From CAWJHE01 sp964614855 (lineage in GTDB: Bacteria > Chloroflexota > Anaerolineae > Anaerolineales > UBA4823), in NCBI GenBank assembly GCA_964614855.1, contig CAZTMX010000218.1:1-5039 (forward strand): a stretch of 5,039 bases of DNA. The letters are read 5' to 3'. Shown here one piece after another: positions 1 to 5,039 of this stretch. The notes beneath the pieces were generated by a model. The model was not told the DNA's origin. It did no database searches and was given only the letters and a program-made list of their open reading frames with translations. Position numbers and translations under genes: made by a program. The first letter of the stretch is position 1; every line of letters begins with the position of its first letter.

Positions 1-1
1 C

Positions 2-52
2 AACCAGCTCCCGAATGAGGACAGCGACGTAACCCCTGACAGCGACCTCTAA
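2..52 (+). CDS. C-terminal end of an unidentified protein (partial, 5' end outside window)
   Basis: The second plus-strand frame is open from the window edge to a TAA at 50-52 and encodes 16 residues, NQLPNEDSDVTPDSDL. This is an acidic tail rich in Asp and Ser. A strong terminator-like hairpin starts 20 nt after the stop, which supports a plus-strand gene ending here. The other two plus frames also close before the hairpin (TGA at 16-18, TAA at 28-30), so the frame choice is not certain; frame 2 is preferred because its stop is closest to the hairpin. Nothing can be said about function. Confidence 0.4.
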   Translation, partial: NQLPNEDSDVTPDSDL

Positions 53-71
53 AGCACCTACTCCTCAAACA

Positions 72-110
72 GGGAACGCTCGTGAAGGCGAGCGTTCCCA
101 TGTCTTGTTT
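72..110 (+). terminator. Rho-independent-type terminator hairpin
   Basis: GGGAACGCTCG (72-82) pairs perfectly with CGAGCGTTCCC (89-99) around a 6-nt loop, TGAAGG. A T-rich tract, TGTCTTGTTT (101-110), follows. An 11-bp GC-rich stem with a T-rich tail is the classic intrinsic terminator layout. It would end transcription of the gene to the left and insulate the protease gene, which begins 35 nt further on. The T tract is interrupted by G and C, so efficiency cannot be judged. Confidence 0.8.
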
Positions 111-145
111 ATTGGATTAACCATTTACCTTACAAGGATACACCT

Positions 146-1453
146 ATGAGAAAACACATCACCCTACTGATAACCATGAGCCTGCTGGCGGGCATGCTTT
201 CTGCCTGCAGCGCCATCCCCACAACGATTGATATGCTCAGCAATGCCGTCCAGGACCAGGTCGCGGTTTTGCAAAATGAGAACCCAACAACTGCCGCCGA
301 AGCCACAGCCCCACAGCTGCCTGTTTCAAACCCCGCAGCTGCAAATTCTGCGGCGGAGAATACCGCCGCGGCAGATAATACTGCCGCGGCAGATAATACC
401 GCGGCACCCGCCAACGCCGCACAAACCCTGGTGACCACCGATCTGGAAACCGCCCTCACCAGCCTGTACCAGCATGCCAACCCGGCGGTGGTATACATTC
501 TGACCGGCTCCGGCAGCGGCAGTGGCTTTGTCTATGATGAGGATGAACACATCGTCACCAATAACCATGTCGTCAGCGGCAGCCAGCAGGTGGAAGTGGT
601 TTTTGCAAGCGGCGAACGCAGCATTGCTGAAGTGATTGGCACGGATGCAGATAGCGACCTGGCAGTGCTCAAAGTAGAAGACATGCCGCAAGACATCGAT
701 CCACTGCCTTTGGGCGATCTGGACAAAGTGCAGGTGGGACAGATCGTGATTGCCATCGGCAACCCCTACGGCGAGCAGGGCTCGATGTCCATGGGCATCG
801 TCAGTGGCAAAGGCCGCAGTCTGACCACCACACGCGACCAGGACCAATTTGGCGGCGGTCAGCAAGACCCCTTTGGTCAGGTCCCCGGCGGGCAGAGCCC
901 CAGGTCGATGTCATCCGGTTATTCGCTGCCCGAAGTCATCCAGACCGATGTGGCGCTCAACCCCGGCAACTCCGGCGGGCCGCTGCTCAACCTTTCAGGT
1001 GAAGTCGTCGGTGTCAATAGCGCAATCGCCACCACCAGCGGCTCCAACAGCGGCGTGGGTTTTTCCATCCCGGTAAATGCCGTCAAGCGCATCATCCCCG
1101 AGCTGATCGCCAAGGGCAATTACACCTATTCTTACGTGGGTGCGGCTTTTGACAGCGAGGTCTCGCTGGATGAAAAGGAGACTTATGACCTGTCGCAGAC
1201 CCAGGGAGCGTATATCATCCAGGTGGTCAGCGGTGGGCCGGCCGACCAGGCAGGCTTGCAGGCAGCGGACCCACAGACCGGGCGCGGCGGTGACCTAATC
1301 ATCGCCATCGACGGGGTGCAGATCACGGATTTCGGCGACCTGAACAGCTACCTGGTATTCAACACCAGCCCCGGCCAAACCATCCAACTTACCATCCTGC
1401 GCGACGGCAAACAGATTGAGGTGCCGTTCACTTTGGGCGCGCGGCCACAATGA
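146..1453 (+). CDS. HtrA/Deg-family lipoprotein serine protease with one PDZ domain
   Basis: This 435-residue protein is a trypsin-like (S1C) protease expected to degrade misfolded proteins outside the cytoplasmic membrane. Residues 1-20 form a lipoprotein signal (M-R-K-H, then a hydrophobic stretch) ending in lipobox L18-S-A-C21, so the mature protein should be lipid-anchored through Cys21. Residues 45-95 are an Ala/Asn/Thr-rich linker containing NTAAAD repeats. The protease domain (about 100-325) shows the full triad: H141 in TNNHVV, D171 in SDLAVLK and S276 in NPGNSGGP. A Gly/Gln/Pro-rich insertion at about 229-262 lies between the SGKGR and QTD motifs. A single PDZ domain covers about 328-432. 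The ATG at 146 is chosen because it directly precedes the signal peptide and has AAGGA at 134-138, 7 nt upstream. Architecture matches DegS/HtrA-like proteases with one PDZ, rather than DegP with two. No catalytic residue is missing. Confidence 0.95.
   Translation: MRKHITLLITMSLLAGMLSACSAIPTTIDMLSNAVQDQVAVLQNENPTTAAEATAPQLPVSNPAAANSAAENTAAADNTAAADNTAAPANAAQTLVTTDLETALTSLYQHANPAVVYILTGSGSGSGFVYDEDEHIVTNNHVVSGSQQVEVVFASGERSIAEVIGTDADSDLAVLKVEDMPQDIDPLPLGDLDKVQVGQIVIAIGNPYGEQGSMSMGIVSGKGRSLTTTRDQDQFGGGQQDPFGQVPGGQSPRSMSSGYSLPEVIQTDVALNPGNSGGPLLNLSGEVVGVNSAIATTSGSNSGVGFSIPVNAVKRIIPELIAKGNYTYSYVGAAFDSEVSLDEKETYDLSQTQGAYIIQVVSGGPADQAGLQAADPQTGRGGDLIIAIDGVQITDFGDLNSYLVFNTSPGQTIQLTILRDGKQIEVPFTLGARPQ
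359..394 (+). repeat. 18-nt in-frame direct repeat in the protease linker
   Basis: Two adjacent 18-nt units (359-376 and 377-394) differ at one base (AATACCGCC versus AATACTGCC) and encode NTAAAD twice. A truncated third unit begins at 395. The repeat extends the Ala/Asn-rich spacer between the lipid anchor and the protease domain. Its length could change by slippage without breaking the frame. Confidence 0.85.
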
Positions 1454-1459
1454 GCTAGC

Positions 1460-1507
1460 GAGAAGTACGGAGAGAAGTACGGAGAGAAGTACGGAGAGAA
1501 GTAAAAA
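1460..1507 (+). repeat. 12-nt tandem repeat GAGAAGTACGGA (3 exact copies plus a degenerate fourth)
   Basis: Three exact units lie at 1460-1471, 1472-1483 and 1484-1495. A fourth (1496-1507) starts GAGAAGTA and then becomes A-rich. The array begins 6 nt after the protease stop codon. GAGAAGTAC also occurs, in reverse complement, within the 37-nt units further right (GTACTTCTC at 1585-1593 and 1622-1630), so this array seems to be made of part of the same repeat material. Confidence 0.9.
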
Positions 1508-1516
1508 GAAAGATTA

Positions 1517-1653
1517 ACCACGGAGACACGGAGAACACGGAGTTTAATTAATACTTAAGAAACTCCGTGCCTCCCTGGTGATGAGTACTTCTCAGTGCAC
1601 TCCGTGCCTCCGTGGTGATAAGTACTTCTCAGTGAACTCCGTGTCTCCGTGGT
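1517..1653. repeat. Inverted copies of the CCACGGAGACACGGAG repeat; orientation switch
   Basis: ACCACGGAGACACGGAG at 1517-1533 is the exact reverse complement of 1637-1653. Between them, CACGGAGTTT (1536-1545) and AAACTCCGTG (1560-1569) form a 10-bp perfect inverted repeat around a 14-nt AT-rich loop. All copies left of the loop read forward and all copies to the right read in reverse. In RNA this could fold into a hairpin about 80 nt after the protease stop. No T tract follows, so I do not call it a terminator. Confidence 0.8.
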
Positions 1654-1953
1654 GATGTTCTTTAATTTCTTCTCATAGGAAAAAAAAGCTCTCTTTGTTC
1701 TTCTCAGTGTTCTCCGTGTCTCCGTGATGATATGTTCTTCTCAGTGTTCTCCGTGTCTCCGTGGTGAAAAGCACTTCTCTTTCTTCTCCGTGTCTCCGTG
1801 GNNNNNNNNNNNNNNNNNNNNNNNNNNNNNNNNNNNNNNNNNNNNNNNNNNNNNNNNNNNNNNNNNNNNNNNNNNNNNNNNNNNNNNNNNNNNNNNNNNN
1901 NCCGTGTCTCCGTGGTGAAAAGCACTTCTCTTTCTTCTCCGTGTCTCCGTGGT
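1563..1953 (-). repeat. 37-nt periodic repeat array, interrupted by an assembly gap
   Basis: A 14-nt core (CCGTGTCTCCGTGG or a one- to two-base variant) starts at 1565, 1602, 1639, 1714, 1751, 1788, then after the gap at 1902 and 1939. Spacing is exactly 37 nt except between 1639 and 1714, which is 75 nt (two periods plus one). A degenerate slot there has lost its core and carries an A-run at 1681-1687. The remaining 23 nt of each unit are also related (TGATGAGTACTTCTCAGTG-type, shifting to TGAAAAGCACTTCTCTTTC). On the minus strand the units read CCACGGAGACACGGAG, a repeat I recall as common between genes in environmental bacterial genomes. The array fills most of the 554-nt interval before the response regulator. 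Confidence 0.9.
1802..1901. other. Assembly gap (100 N)
   Basis: Exactly 100 N, the conventional filler for a scaffold gap of unknown size. It lies inside the 37-nt repeat array. The 51 nt to its left (1751-1801) are identical to the 51 nt to its right (1902-1952), so the real distance and repeat number here are unknown. Confidence 0.98.
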
Positions 1954-1966
1954 GAATAAATCCGGG

Positions 1967-1972
1967 TATACT
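1967..1972 (+). promoter_or_regulatory. Possible -10 element upstream of the two-component genes
   Basis: TATACT (one mismatch to TATAAT) lies 36 nt before the GTG start of the response regulator, in the first unique DNA after the repeat array. A matching -35 box would fall in the last repeat unit, around 1944-1949 (TCTCCG), which is a poor match to TTGACA. This is weak evidence for a promoter, possibly one that depends on an activator. Confidence 0.35.
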
Positions 1973-2007
1973 AAACCTACACTCTCAATTTCGAAGGCAT
2001 TTCATTA

Positions 2008-2700
2008 GTGACCAAGACCATCCTCGTCGTCGATGACAAACCTGAGCTGCGCAAGCTGCTCAAATCCTACCTGACCCAGGAGGGCTTCCGGGTTCTCGAA
2101 GCCGCCAACGGGCAGGAGGCGCTGTACGTTGCCCGGCGCGAGAAGCCAGACCTGGTATTGCTGGATTTGATGATGCCGGAGATGGGCGGGTATGAATTTA
2201 TGCAGATTTATTCACGCGAGTCGGATACGCCTGTGATCATGCTCACTGCCAAGCTGGAGGAGAGCGACAAGGTGCTGGGGCTGGAGCTGGGCGCCGATGA
2301 TTACATCACAAAGCCATTCAGCATGCGCGAGCTCACCGCCCGTGTGCGTGCGGTGCTGCGCCGCATGGGAAAAGCGTCCTTGGAAAGCGATATCCTGCGT
2401 GCCGCAGACCTGACACTGGACCGCGCCGGGCGCAGCCTGGCGCGCGGCGAACAAACCATCGACCTGACACCCTCCGAGTTCGATATCCTGGCGGCGCTGA
2501 TGGCAGCTCCCGGGCGCGCTTTTTCGCGCGCCGAGCTGCTCAGCCGCATCCAGGAAGGCTTGGTGTACGACGGCTACGAGCGCACCATCGATGTACACAT
2601 CCGCAATTTGCGCACCAAGATTGAGCCGGACGATGCCCACCCGGTGTACATCGAAACGGTCTACGGCACTGGCTACCGCTTTGCAGCGCAGCGTTCATGA
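2008..2700 (+). CDS. OmpR/PhoB-family response regulator
   Basis: This 230-residue, full-length protein is a DNA-binding transcription regulator controlled by phosphorylation. The receiver domain (1-118) has the acidic pair D9/D10, phosphoacceptor D53 in LLDLMMP, switch residue T80 in MLTA, and K102 in the TKPF motif. The winged-helix domain (about 127-227) contains the recognition-helix segment RTIDVHIRNLRTKI (192-205) and the wing motif ETVYGTGYRF (216-225). The start is GTG at 2008, with GAAGG at 1993-1997 ten nt upstream; the residues MTKTILVVDD fit the usual receiver N-terminus. The kinase gene follows after 6 nt, so the two are almost certainly co-transcribed and form a cognate pair. 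Target genes are unknown. The protease upstream is a natural candidate, by analogy with envelope-stress systems. Confidence 0.96.
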   Translation: MTKTILVVDDKPELRKLLKSYLTQEGFRVLEAANGQEALYVARREKPDLVLLDLMMPEMGGYEFMQIYSRESDTPVIMLTAKLEESDKVLGLELGADDYITKPFSMRELTARVRAVLRRMGKASLESDILRAADLTLDRAGRSLARGEQTIDLTPSEFDILAALMAAPGRAFSRAELLSRIQEGLVYDGYERTIDVHIRNLRTKIEPDDAHPVYIETVYGTGYRFAAQRS

Positions 2701-2704
2701 GGGG
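2699..2704 (+). promoter_or_regulatory. Ribosome binding site overlapping the regulator stop codon
   Basis: GAGGGG uses the last two bases of the regulator's TGA stop (2698-2700) and lies just before the kinase ATG at 2707. The close spacing suggests translational coupling of the two proteins and supports 2707 as the kinase start. Confidence 0.6.
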
Positions 2705-2706
2705 TT

Positions 2707-4086
2707 ATGTTTCGATCTATACGCATTAAATTGATCCTGGCTTTTGTCTTTGTCAGCCTGGTTGGCGCCGGGCTCTCGGCGTTTTTCATCCAGCGCCGCA
2801 CCCAGCTCGAATTTGACCGCTTTCTCAATGACCAGGGGCGCAGCGAACTGATCGACACGCTCAGCCGCTATTACGCCTGGCAAGGCAGCTGGCAGGATGT
2901 CGAGTCGTATGTCTTTTTCGTGCGTTCCGAAGATGAGCTCAGCGTGCTGGAGCCGGAGAAAGGCGCCCTACCGGATGATCGTACCCACCCTGGCATCCGC
3001 CGTTTGCCATACATGCTGGCGGATCTGGACGGCAGGGTACTGTTGGGCAACCCGGAGCTTGCTGGAAAAAGTGTAAACCTGGCGAAGGAGACGAAATTTG
3101 CTATCCAGGTGAACAGGCGAACGGTCGGCTGGCTGGTGGCGATCCAATCAGAGGCTCGCCTGTCCACCGGCACCCCGGCGAGCGATTTTCTACAGGGCAT
3201 CAATCGGGTGATCCTGCTGGCGGCGCTGATCGCCATCGGTATCGCTTTGATCTTGGGCGGGGTGCTATCCGGCGCGCTGACAAACTCGCTAAGCCAGCTC
3301 ACCCAAGCTGCTGGCGAGCTGGCACAAGGCCGGCTGGGTTACCAGGTGCAGATCGACAGCCAGGATGAAGTCGGCGAGCTGGCTGGCGCATTCAATAAAA
3401 TGAGCTCGGACCTGGCTACCGCCAGCCGTTCCCGCCAGCAGATGACCGCCGATATCGCCCACGACCTGCGCACACCGCTCAGCGTGCTGCTGGGTTACAG
3501 CGAAGCCCTGGCGGACGGCAAACTGGAAGGCACGCCCGAAGTGTATGCTGTGCTGCACCAGGAGACGCGCCACCTGAAGCTGCTGATCGACGACCTGCGC
3601 ACGCTCTCCCTGGCAGACGCCGGTGAGCTGCCGCTCAACCGCGAAGAAATAGCCCCGCTGGCGATGCTGCAGCGCACTGCCGCAGCCCTACGCCCGTTGG
3701 CGGAGTGCCAGCAGGTCGCAATTGAAGTGGATGCTACGGATGACTTGCCGCTGGTATCCGTCGATCCCGAGCGTATGGCACAGGTGCTGGGCAACCTGGT
3801 GAGCAACGCCCTGCGCTACACGCAGGAAGGCGGCACGGTGGCGCTTTCCGCGCGGCACGAGGCTGGCCGCACGGTTATCCAGGTGCGCGACACGGGCAGC
3901 GGCATCTCCCCCGAAGACCTGCCCTACATTTTCAACCGTTTCTACCGCGGCAACAAGAGCCGCGAAGCTAACGGCGAAGCCGGGCTGGGGCTGGCAATCG
4001 CCAAATCACTGGTGCAGGCCCACGGGGGCAGCATCATTGTGGAAAGCCAGGCCGGCAATGGCACGACCTTTACGATTAGCCTGTAA
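2707..4086 (+). CDS. Membrane sensor histidine kinase (HAMP, HisKA, HATPase), BaeS-like
   Basis: This 459-residue kinase is the likely partner of the adjacent regulator. TM1 spans about 8-28 after a basic N-terminus (FRSIRIK), and TM2 about 167-189. Between them lies an extracytoplasmic sensor of about 135 residues containing YYAWQGSW (55-62), similar to a Y-Y-x-x-x-G-S-W pattern I recall in BaeS-like kinases, and a later ADLDGRVLLGNPELAGKSV segment (105-123) that looks PAS/Cache-like. A HAMP linker (about 187-240) leads to the HisKA helix with phosphoacceptor H252 in IAHDLRTPL. The ATPase domain has the N box (N363, N367 in LGNLVSNALRYT), G1 box D395-T-G-S-G-I, F box (IFNRFYRG, 408-415) and G2 box GEAGLGLA (423-430). 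All catalytic motifs are present. The signal sensed cannot be read from the sequence; cell-envelope stress is an inference from family and neighbours. Confidence 0.96.
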   Translation: MFRSIRIKLILAFVFVSLVGAGLSAFFIQRRTQLEFDRFLNDQGRSELIDTLSRYYAWQGSWQDVESYVFFVRSEDELSVLEPEKGALPDDRTHPGIRRLPYMLADLDGRVLLGNPELAGKSVNLAKETKFAIQVNRRTVGWLVAIQSEARLSTGTPASDFLQGINRVILLAALIAIGIALILGGVLSGALTNSLSQLTQAAGELAQGRLGYQVQIDSQDEVGELAGAFNKMSSDLATASRSRQQMTADIAHDLRTPLSVLLGYSEALADGKLEGTPEVYAVLHQETRHLKLLIDDLRTLSLADAGELPLNREEIAPLAMLQRTAAALRPLAECQQVAIEVDATDDLPLVSVDPERMAQVLGNLVSNALRYTQEGGTVALSARHEAGRTVIQVRDTGSGISPEDLPYIFNRFYRGNKSREANGEAGLGLAIAKSLVQAHGGSIIVESQAGNGTTFTISL

Positions 4087-4098
4087 CACAGCCCAGTT

Positions 4099-4314
4099 TC
4101 ACTTCATAATGAGCGGCAAGTAGCTGTACTTATAAGCCATACGAAGATCTGCCTCGTTCGCACCGTGGTAAGGCATGGAGAACCAGTGCGTGGCAGGCAG
4201 GTAGGGTTGGCTGCCAGACATAAGATGATGAAGATACTCAGGTTTTGGAAAAGTGAATGACCCGTTCGCATCGCGCCCACCTTCTATGTGAAACAAGGAG
4301 GCCCAATGATGGAA
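4099..4314 (-). pseudogene. Probable remnant of an unidentified gene (C-terminal part)
   Basis: The minus-strand frame is open for 71 codons from 4314 to a TGA at 4099-4101 and contains no ATG near its start. The only alternative start is a TTG at 4294-4296 without a Shine-Dalgarno sequence. The peptide (for example FHIEGGRDANGSFTFPKPEY, then LPATHWFSMPYHGANEADLR) has a protein-like composition, rich in aromatic and charged residues without low-complexity runs, yet I do not recognise a family. A stop at 4315-4317 closes it upstream, so it may be the end of a gene truncated or frameshifted by decay. It converges on the kinase, with 12 nt between the stops. It may also be a chance open frame. 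Confidence 0.4.
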
Positions 4315-4359
4315 TTAAGCTTCAATGAACCAGGCCCTACCCCAACAGGTCTATCCATG

Positions 4360-4388
4360 ATTGTAGCAAATTAAAGTGGCTGATTCAA
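4360..4388 (-). promoter_or_regulatory. Sigma70-like promoter element on the minus strand
   Basis: Read on the minus strand, TTGAAT (4388-4383) and TACAAT (4365-4360) are separated by exactly 17 nt. They match the -35 and -10 consensus at 4 and 5 of 6 positions. It would drive transcription leftward into the gene remnant at 4099-4314. In AT-richer DNA such matches also arise by chance. Confidence 0.35.
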
Positions 4389-4466
4389 CCCCCAATCGCA
4401 AGAATTATTGTCTTGAATGTAGTTGACCCCTTAGGACAAAGTGCCCTTAATAGAAGATCAAGTAAT

Positions 4467-5039
4467 TTAGCGCAGCCATTGTTCAATTGAAACCCACAGC
4501 TCTGGTTGATCCAGCGCTACCGCAAATTGCTCAACCCAATATTGGATACGTTCTATATCCAGGTCTGGAGTATTTTCCGCCACAGCCTGGATATCAGCCA
4601 TATCCTTTGGACGGTGAGCGACGGCCTTCATTATGATTAGATCCTCAGGAGAGGGCAAACGTAACTTGATGACCCCAGTTTCGAAAATATTACTTCGTTG
4701 TACCATTTCCGCTTCAAAAGGCAACATCCCCATGATTAGATCTATATCCACACCACTGGCTGTATGTCTCATGAGAAGTACACGACTTTTTCTTGCGAAT
4801 ATTTCCGCATCTGAAATCCTGGGCTCTATTCCAAATCGTGAGGCCAATTTCATCAATTCTGGGATTTCTTCATTTTCGAGCAAAAAGACGGCATCCAAGT
4901 CAGCAGTGAAACGAGGCGCGCCGAGCAAACTTGCAGCGATTCCCCCTACAATTACACCCTGGTTATGAAAACTTTCAAGCAAATTTTGTAGAGCTTGAAG
5001 TGGAGCAAGGTATACTGTTAGATCTTCTTTGGCTGGTTC
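4467..5039 (-). CDS. Nucleotidyltransferase-fold protein, AbiEii-like (5' end outside window)
   Basis: The visible 190 residues form the C-terminal part of a minimal nucleotidyltransferase-like protein. Counting from the window edge, the motif VGGIAASLLGAPRFTADLD (31-49) is the classic G-G ... D-x-D active-site signature, with metal-binding candidates D47 and D49. A third acidic site is D98/D100 in GVDIDLIMG. The segment PSPEDLIIMKAVAHRPKDMADI (129-150) is typical of proteins annotated as AbiEii/AbiGii-toxin-family or DUF6036 nucleotidyltransferases. The frame has no stop up to base 5039. A TTG at 4980-4982 could be read as a start but has no ribosome binding site, so the true start most likely lies outside the window. 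Such proteins act as toxins of toxin-antitoxin pairs or as stand-alone enzymes. No antitoxin is visible here; a partner could lie to the right. GC content is lower than in the kinase gene, which suggests separate ancestry. Confidence 0.8.
   Translation of the reverse strand, partial: EPAKEDLTVYLAPLQALQNLLESFHNQGVIVGGIAASLLGAPRFTADLDAVFLLENEEIPELMKLASRFGIEPRISDAEIFARKSRVLLMRHTASGVDIDLIMGMLPFEAEMVQRSNIFETGVIKLRLPSPEDLIIMKAVAHRPKDMADIQAVAENTPDLDIERIQYWVEQFAVALDQPELWVSIEQWLR

Larger units (their letters stand above)
4087..4466. other. Gene-poor stretch with a composition change
   Basis: These 380 nt between the kinase stop and the nucleotidyltransferase stop contain no intact gene that I can recognise. 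They hold a minus-strand gene remnant, a minus-strand promoter-like element and a very short plus-strand ORF, each listed separately or under findings. I see no clear terminator after the kinase: the only pairing near its end, AAGTA/TACTT around 4119-4132, is too weak. GC content is clearly lower from here to the right edge. Confidence 0.6.

Noticed and set aside
326..865. 179-codon open frame on the minus strand inside the protease gene
   Set aside because: It lies opposite a protein with complete catalytic motifs, and its composition reflects the complement of a GC-rich gene. No family features are visible.
1536..1569. Intrinsic terminator for the protease gene
   Set aside because: The 10-bp arms are perfect, but the loop is 14 nt and no T tract follows on either strand next to the stem. 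It is better described as part of the inverted repeat.
1704..1925. Open frames on both strands through the repeats and the N gap (HGDTENTE / SPCLRG-type peptides)
   Set aside because: They are translations of the repeat itself and run through 100 unknown bases. Such peptides are a common source of false gene calls.
1563..1953. CRISPR-like array (short repeats at a regular 37-nt period)
   Set aside because: The DNA between cores is related from unit to unit rather than unique, the core is only 14-16 nt, one core also occurs in opposite orientation, and no cas gene is nearby. It is a tandem intergenic repeat.
4329..4490. 53-codon plus-strand open frame without a start codon
   Set aside because: It has no start or binding site and runs into the 3' end of the minus-strand nucleotidyltransferase gene. 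A chance open frame is more likely.
4633..4968. 111-codon plus-strand open frame opposite the nucleotidyltransferase
   Set aside because: The minus-strand frame carries the recognisable active-site motifs; the plus frame shows none and is a shadow.

Overview
The window looks like a piece of a GC-rich bacterial chromosome, probably from a draft or metagenome assembly, because a scaffold gap of exactly 100 N lies at 1802-1901. The organism cannot be fixed from this sequence. A lipoprotein-type HtrA protease, a BaeS-like kinase with a Y-Y-A-W-x-G-S-W sensor motif, and intergenic repeats built on CCACGGAGACACGGAG would fit Chloroflexota (Anaerolineae-like), but that is an inference.

Layout. At 1-52 a probable C-terminal tail of an unidentified plus-strand gene ends just before a perfect 11-bp hairpin with a T-rich tail (72-110). 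A complete lipoprotein HtrA/Deg-type serine protease follows at 146-1453, with triad H141/D171/S276 and one PDZ domain. The 554 nt from 1454 to 2007 hold no gene. They carry a 12-nt tandem repeat, one forward copy of the CCACGGAGACACGGAG repeat, an orientation switch, and then an array of reverse-orientation copies at a strict 37-nt period, interrupted by the N gap. Two closely linked genes come next: an OmpR/PhoB-type response regulator (2008-2700, GTG start) and a HAMP-type sensor histidine kinase (2707-4086). They are separated by 6 nt and are in the same frame.

After the kinase, GC content falls from about 65% to about 40-45% in lines I counted by hand. The 380 nt from 4087 to 4466 hold a possible minus-strand gene remnant (4099-4314), a minus-strand promoter-like element and a very small plus-strand ORF with a strong Shine-Dalgarno sequence. 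The right end (4467-5039, minus) is a nucleotidyltransferase-fold protein of AbiEii-like type. Its reading frame stays open to the window edge, so its 5' end is missing.

Working together: the protease and the two-component pair lie on the same strand and resemble the widespread link between an envelope-stress sensor and a surface HtrA protease (compare CpxAR/BaeSR and DegP). Control of the protease by this pair is a hypothesis, not something the sequence shows. The most unusual non-coding structure is the 37-nt periodic repeat array. The 51 nt on each side of its gap are identical, so the true copy number there is unknown and the gap itself may be an assembly artefact. I see no convincing undescribed multi-gene system in this window.
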